Of a stretch of 7,339 bases of DNA, positions 5,361-7,339 are shown in pieces; position 1 is the first letter of the stretch, and every line of letters begins with the position of its first letter. The translations under genes and the position numbers were made by a program. The notes under the pieces are model-generated. The model was given only the letters and a program-made list of their open reading frames with translations, did not search any database and was not told the DNA's origin. This DNA is from Archangium sp. (GTDB lineage Bacteria > Myxococcota > Myxococcia > Myxococcales > Myxococcaceae), in NCBI GenBank assembly GCA_016793585.1, contig JAEUJR010000005.1:1-7339 (forward strand), in the 5' to 3' direction.

Positions 5361-7162
5361 GCGAGCGCGAGGTAGCGGCCGTCGAGTTCGAGCAGCAGCT
5401 GCTTCTCGAGCATCTCCTCCAGCGTCGCGTCGAGCCACCCGCGGTCTTGTCCGAACTGCTCCACCACGTCGACCGTTCGCCGCGCGTCGGCGCAGAACTC
5501 GTAGAGCTCGGCCGCGCGATCGTCGAAGCGCGTGGCCACCCGCTTGCCGTGCCGCTCGTCGTGAATCGACAGACTGCCCGGCGTCTTGAACGACGTGAGT
5601 GACGGGCGCTCGGAGTCCTTCCATCGCTCGGTCCACTCTTCGACGAGCGCGAGGCTCTCGTCGTACGTCTCACGAGGCGGCACGTCGGTGCGCGTGTCGT
5701 CGAAGTAGTACGAGATTTTCTGCAGGTCGAACTCGGGCGGGTACAGGTGCTGGTACACCGCGACCGGCACGAGCGTGCCCATCTTCTGCTCGGTGGGCTT
5801 CTCGTACATCGGAGACCCTCGATCGGGCCGCGCCTTCACCATGCCGTACGGTGGCTGGTAGTGGAACAGCTGCGGAATCACCTTCGCGTGCAGCGTCGCG
5901 TCGTCGACCGTCTCGCCTGGGAAGCCGTAGAGCAGGTTGTAGGCGTTGGAGATCTGGAAGTACGCCGTCCACTTCAGCAGCTCGATGTTCTTGATGCCGG
6001 TGGTGAACTTCTTCATCAGCGTCAGCACGTGGGTCGAGAAGCTCTCGACGCCGGGCTGCACCGAGATGAGGCCACCGCGCCGCATCGAGCGCAGCTGCGC
6101 GCGGCTCACCGTGGGGCGAATCTCGTAGTGCAGCTCGAGGTCGGTCTTCGCCTCGGCCAGCACCCCGAAGAGCGCCTCGGCGTATTCAGGCGCGAGAATG
6201 TTGTCGATGGCGTTGAAGTGCCGCGTGCCGTAGCGCCGCGAGAGGTGCTTGAGCATCTCGAGCACCTGCGCCGGAGACTTCGAGCGAAACGCCATGCCCT
6301 GGCGGTTGAGCCCGCAGAAGGTGCAGTGGTTCTTCATGCCGTACCAACAGCCGCGCGCAGTCTCGATGGGCAGCATGAGCGCGCCCTTGCGCTCGAGCTC
6401 GAGGTCGTCGCGCAGGGCGATGAACTCGTCGAAGTCGGGCATCGGCGTGAGGTCCATCTGCTCGAGGTTGGGCGCGCGGCCGTTGAAGCGCACCGCACCG
6501 TCTGGCCCGCGGAACATCGCGCCCGGGAGCCCATCGAGCGGGAGCCGCTTTGCCACGCGCCGTGCGAGCTCGGGCAGCGTCTGGTCGGCGTCTCCGCAGT
6601 GCACCACGTCGACGAAGGGGCAGTGCGCCATCACCTCGGCCGCGATGTCGTCTTCGAACGTCGCGCCCCCGAAGACGATGGGCAGCGTCGGGTACTTCCG
6701 CTTCAGCGCCTTCGCGAGCGCGAGCGACGCGAGCATCTGCTGGAAGACGACGGTGAAGCCCACGAAGGCGTACTGGCTCCAGTCGTGGTCCTCCACGAGG
6801 CGCTCGATGAACTGCGGGCAGCGCTCGTCACGCAGCTCGAGCAACACCTCGGGCCCGACGCCGGCCGGCTCGCAGATGGAGACGAGGTCGTGGTGAAACC
6901 GGCTCAGATACTCGTGCGAGGGCTTCACCTCGCCGAACGCCGCGCGGCTCCAGATCCACTCTCCTGCGAGCGACATGTGCACTTCAGCGAGCGCCTGGTT
7001 GAGCGTCGAGCCGATGAAGCTCGAGAAGTGCAGGAACACGGAGTGCGGCACGACCGTGTAGCCGGCCCGCTCCAACGTGGGCTTCAACAACGCGAGCTGA
7101 AACGACGGAATGTCGTCACGCAGCGAGGGCATCGAGACGAGCGCAATCGGAGCGGTGGCCAT
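5336..7162 (-). CDS. B12-binding radical SAM enzyme, RiPP maturation radical SAM protein 1 type
   Basis: This 608-residue protein matches the pattern of the family named RiPP (bacteriocin) maturation radical SAM protein 1. Residues about 5-225 form a cobalamin-binding-like domain (A-L-V-S-M-P-S near the start, V-F-G-G-A-T-F about 163-169). The radical SAM core opens with E-T-A-R-G-C272-W-Y-G-M-K-N-H-C280-T-F-C283-G-L-N, a C-x7-C-x2-C cluster for the [4Fe-4S] centre, then F-N-A-I-D-N-I-L, I-S-V-Q-P-G-V-E-S-F and L-L-Y-G-F-P-G-E. The last 85 or so residues resemble the small winged-helix-like C-terminal segment of the family (R-F-D-D-R-A-A-E-L-Y, R-Y-L-A-L-A-L-P). Members are linked to modification of ribosomal peptides in the cytoplasm; the reaction, possibly C-methylation, is not established here. 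The ATG at 7162 is preferred because GGAGG ends 4 nt before it; the GTG at 7165 is too close. TGATG overlap with the upstream stop indicates translational coupling. The final L-P-V-N-P-H-H codons belong to the tandem repeat that continues downstream. Confidence 0.93.
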   Translation of the reverse strand: MATAPIALVSMPSLRDDIPSFQLALLKPTLERAGYTVVPHSVFLHFSSFIGSTLNQALAEVHMSLAGEWIWSRAAFGEVKPSHEYLSRFHHDLVSICEPAGVGPEVLLELRDERCPQFIERLVEDHDWSQYAFVGFTVVFQQMLASLALAKALKRKYPTLPIVFGGATFEDDIAAEVMAHCPFVDVVHCGDADQTLPELARRVAKRLPLDGLPGAMFRGPDGAVRFNGRAPNLEQMDLTPMPDFDEFIALRDDLELERKGALMLPIETARGCWYGMKNHCTFCGLNRQGMAFRSKSPAQVLEMLKHLSRRYGTRHFNAIDNILAPEYAEALFGVLAEAKTDLELHYEIRPTVSRAQLRSMRRGGLISVQPGVESFSTHVLTLMKKFTTGIKNIELLKWTAYFQISNAYNLLYGFPGETVDDATLHAKVIPQLFHYQPPYGMVKARPDRGSPMYEKPTEQKMGTLVPVAVYQHLYPPEFDLQKISYYFDDTRTDVPPRETYDESLALVEEWTERWKDSERPSLTSFKTPGSLSIHDERHGKRVATRFDDRAAELYEFCADARRTVDVVEQFGQDRGWLDATLEEMLEKQLLLELDGRYLALALPVNPHH

Positions 7163-7339
7163 CACGCCTCCAGGGTGAGCAACAGGTTGATGAGGTGGCC
7201 GACGAAGTCCTGGCGCACCTGACCCGAGACCTCCGACTGCCGCACGCCGCCGAGCGCGCGCTTCGGGTTCGGAAGAATCGGCACGTCTTTCTCCTGGTAC
7301 ACGAGCGAGTCGACGAAGCGCAGGCCGTGCTCGAGCGCC
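7162..7339 (-). CDS. C-terminal fragment of an upstream operon gene, possibly an alpha/alpha-toroid protein
   Basis: The minus strand reads 58 codons from the right edge to a TGA at 7164-7162 that overlaps the radical SAM start. The peptide includes A-L-E-H-G-L-R-F-V-D-S-L-V-Y-Q, then I-L-P-N-P-K-R-A-L-G-G-V-R-Q-S and V-R-Q-D-F-V-G-H-L-I-N-L-L-L-T-L-E-A. The pattern P-N-P-x-x-A-L-G-G-V-R-x-S followed by R-x-D-F-V-x-H resembles, from memory, the C-terminal end of alpha/alpha-toroid proteins annotated as prenyltransferase or squalene-oxidase-repeat proteins. This cannot be confirmed from 58 residues. High third-position GC and the tight overlap support a real gene, translated ahead of the radical SAM enzyme and probably in the same pathway. 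Confidence 0.75.
   Translation of the reverse strand, partial: ALEHGLRFVDSLVYQEKDVPILPNPKRALGGVRQSEVSGQVRQDFVGHLINLLLTLEA
7167..7171 (-). promoter_or_regulatory. Shine-Dalgarno GGAGG for the radical SAM gene
   Basis: GGAGG on the minus strand (CCTCC here) sits inside the last codons of the upstream gene, 4 nt before the ATG at 7162 and 1 nt before the GTG at 7165. The spacing favours ATG as the start and supports translational coupling. Confidence 0.6.

Noticed and set aside
4801..5375. Plus-strand frames through the repeat array with repeated F-T-G-N-T-A-A-V-G-A and V-H-R-Q-H-G-G motifs
   Set aside because: The repeated peptides simply mirror the DNA repeats. The frames start as antisense to the dehydrogenase, and the 71-nt period and the 2-nt gap break phase between copies.
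5747..7222. A 491-codon open frame on the plus strand opposite the radical SAM gene
   Set aside because: It is the antisense shadow of a recognised enzyme in very GC-rich DNA. Its product is His/Arg/Glu-rich low complexity with no family signature.

Overview
The window is GC-rich with strong third-position GC bias. It carries a Cys-rich and Gly-rich surface lipoprotein with an Asp-rich C-S-N-G-I-D-D-N-L-N-G motif of a kind common in Myxococcota, so a myxobacterium-like deltaproteobacterial lineage is the most likely source. This is an inference from gene content; no rRNA or taxonomic marker is present.

Left part (1-1557). A membrane protein on the minus strand enters from the left edge, with only its N-terminal 41 codons visible. 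Divergent to it is a two-gene plus-strand operon: a probable exported protein with a transglutaminase-like Cys/His/Asp arrangement (188-1006), overlapped by 4 nt (GTGA) by a YdcF/SanA-type DUF218 protein (1003-1557).

Centre (1656-4292). One plus-strand gene encodes an 878-residue mosaic lipoprotein: lipobox, Cys-rich modules, a Gly/Ala/Ser linker built from 15-bp and 21-bp tandem repeats, more Cys-rich modules, an LPDGG-repeat linker, an Asp/Cys motif and a long Gly-rich, possibly beta-helical, C-terminal region. It converges on the next gene with a 24-nt gap.

Right part (4317-7339, all minus strand). Read in the direction of transcription, there is first the C-terminal end of a protein entering from the right edge, possibly an alpha/alpha-toroid (prenyltransferase/squalene-cyclase-like) protein. 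Its stop overlaps the start of a B12-binding radical SAM enzyme of the 'RiPP maturation radical SAM protein 1' type (5336-7162). A 239-nt spacer and a classical short-chain dehydrogenase/reductase (4317-5096) follow. The spacer is not ordinary intergenic DNA. It holds a degenerate tandem array of about 70-nt units, and the first unit in transcription order includes the last codons and stop of the radical SAM gene. No convincing RiPP precursor is visible, although the array contains an uninterrupted 58-codon frame with repeated peptide motifs.

The most noteworthy elements are the RiPP-type radical SAM locus without an obvious substrate gene and the repeat array at its 3' end.
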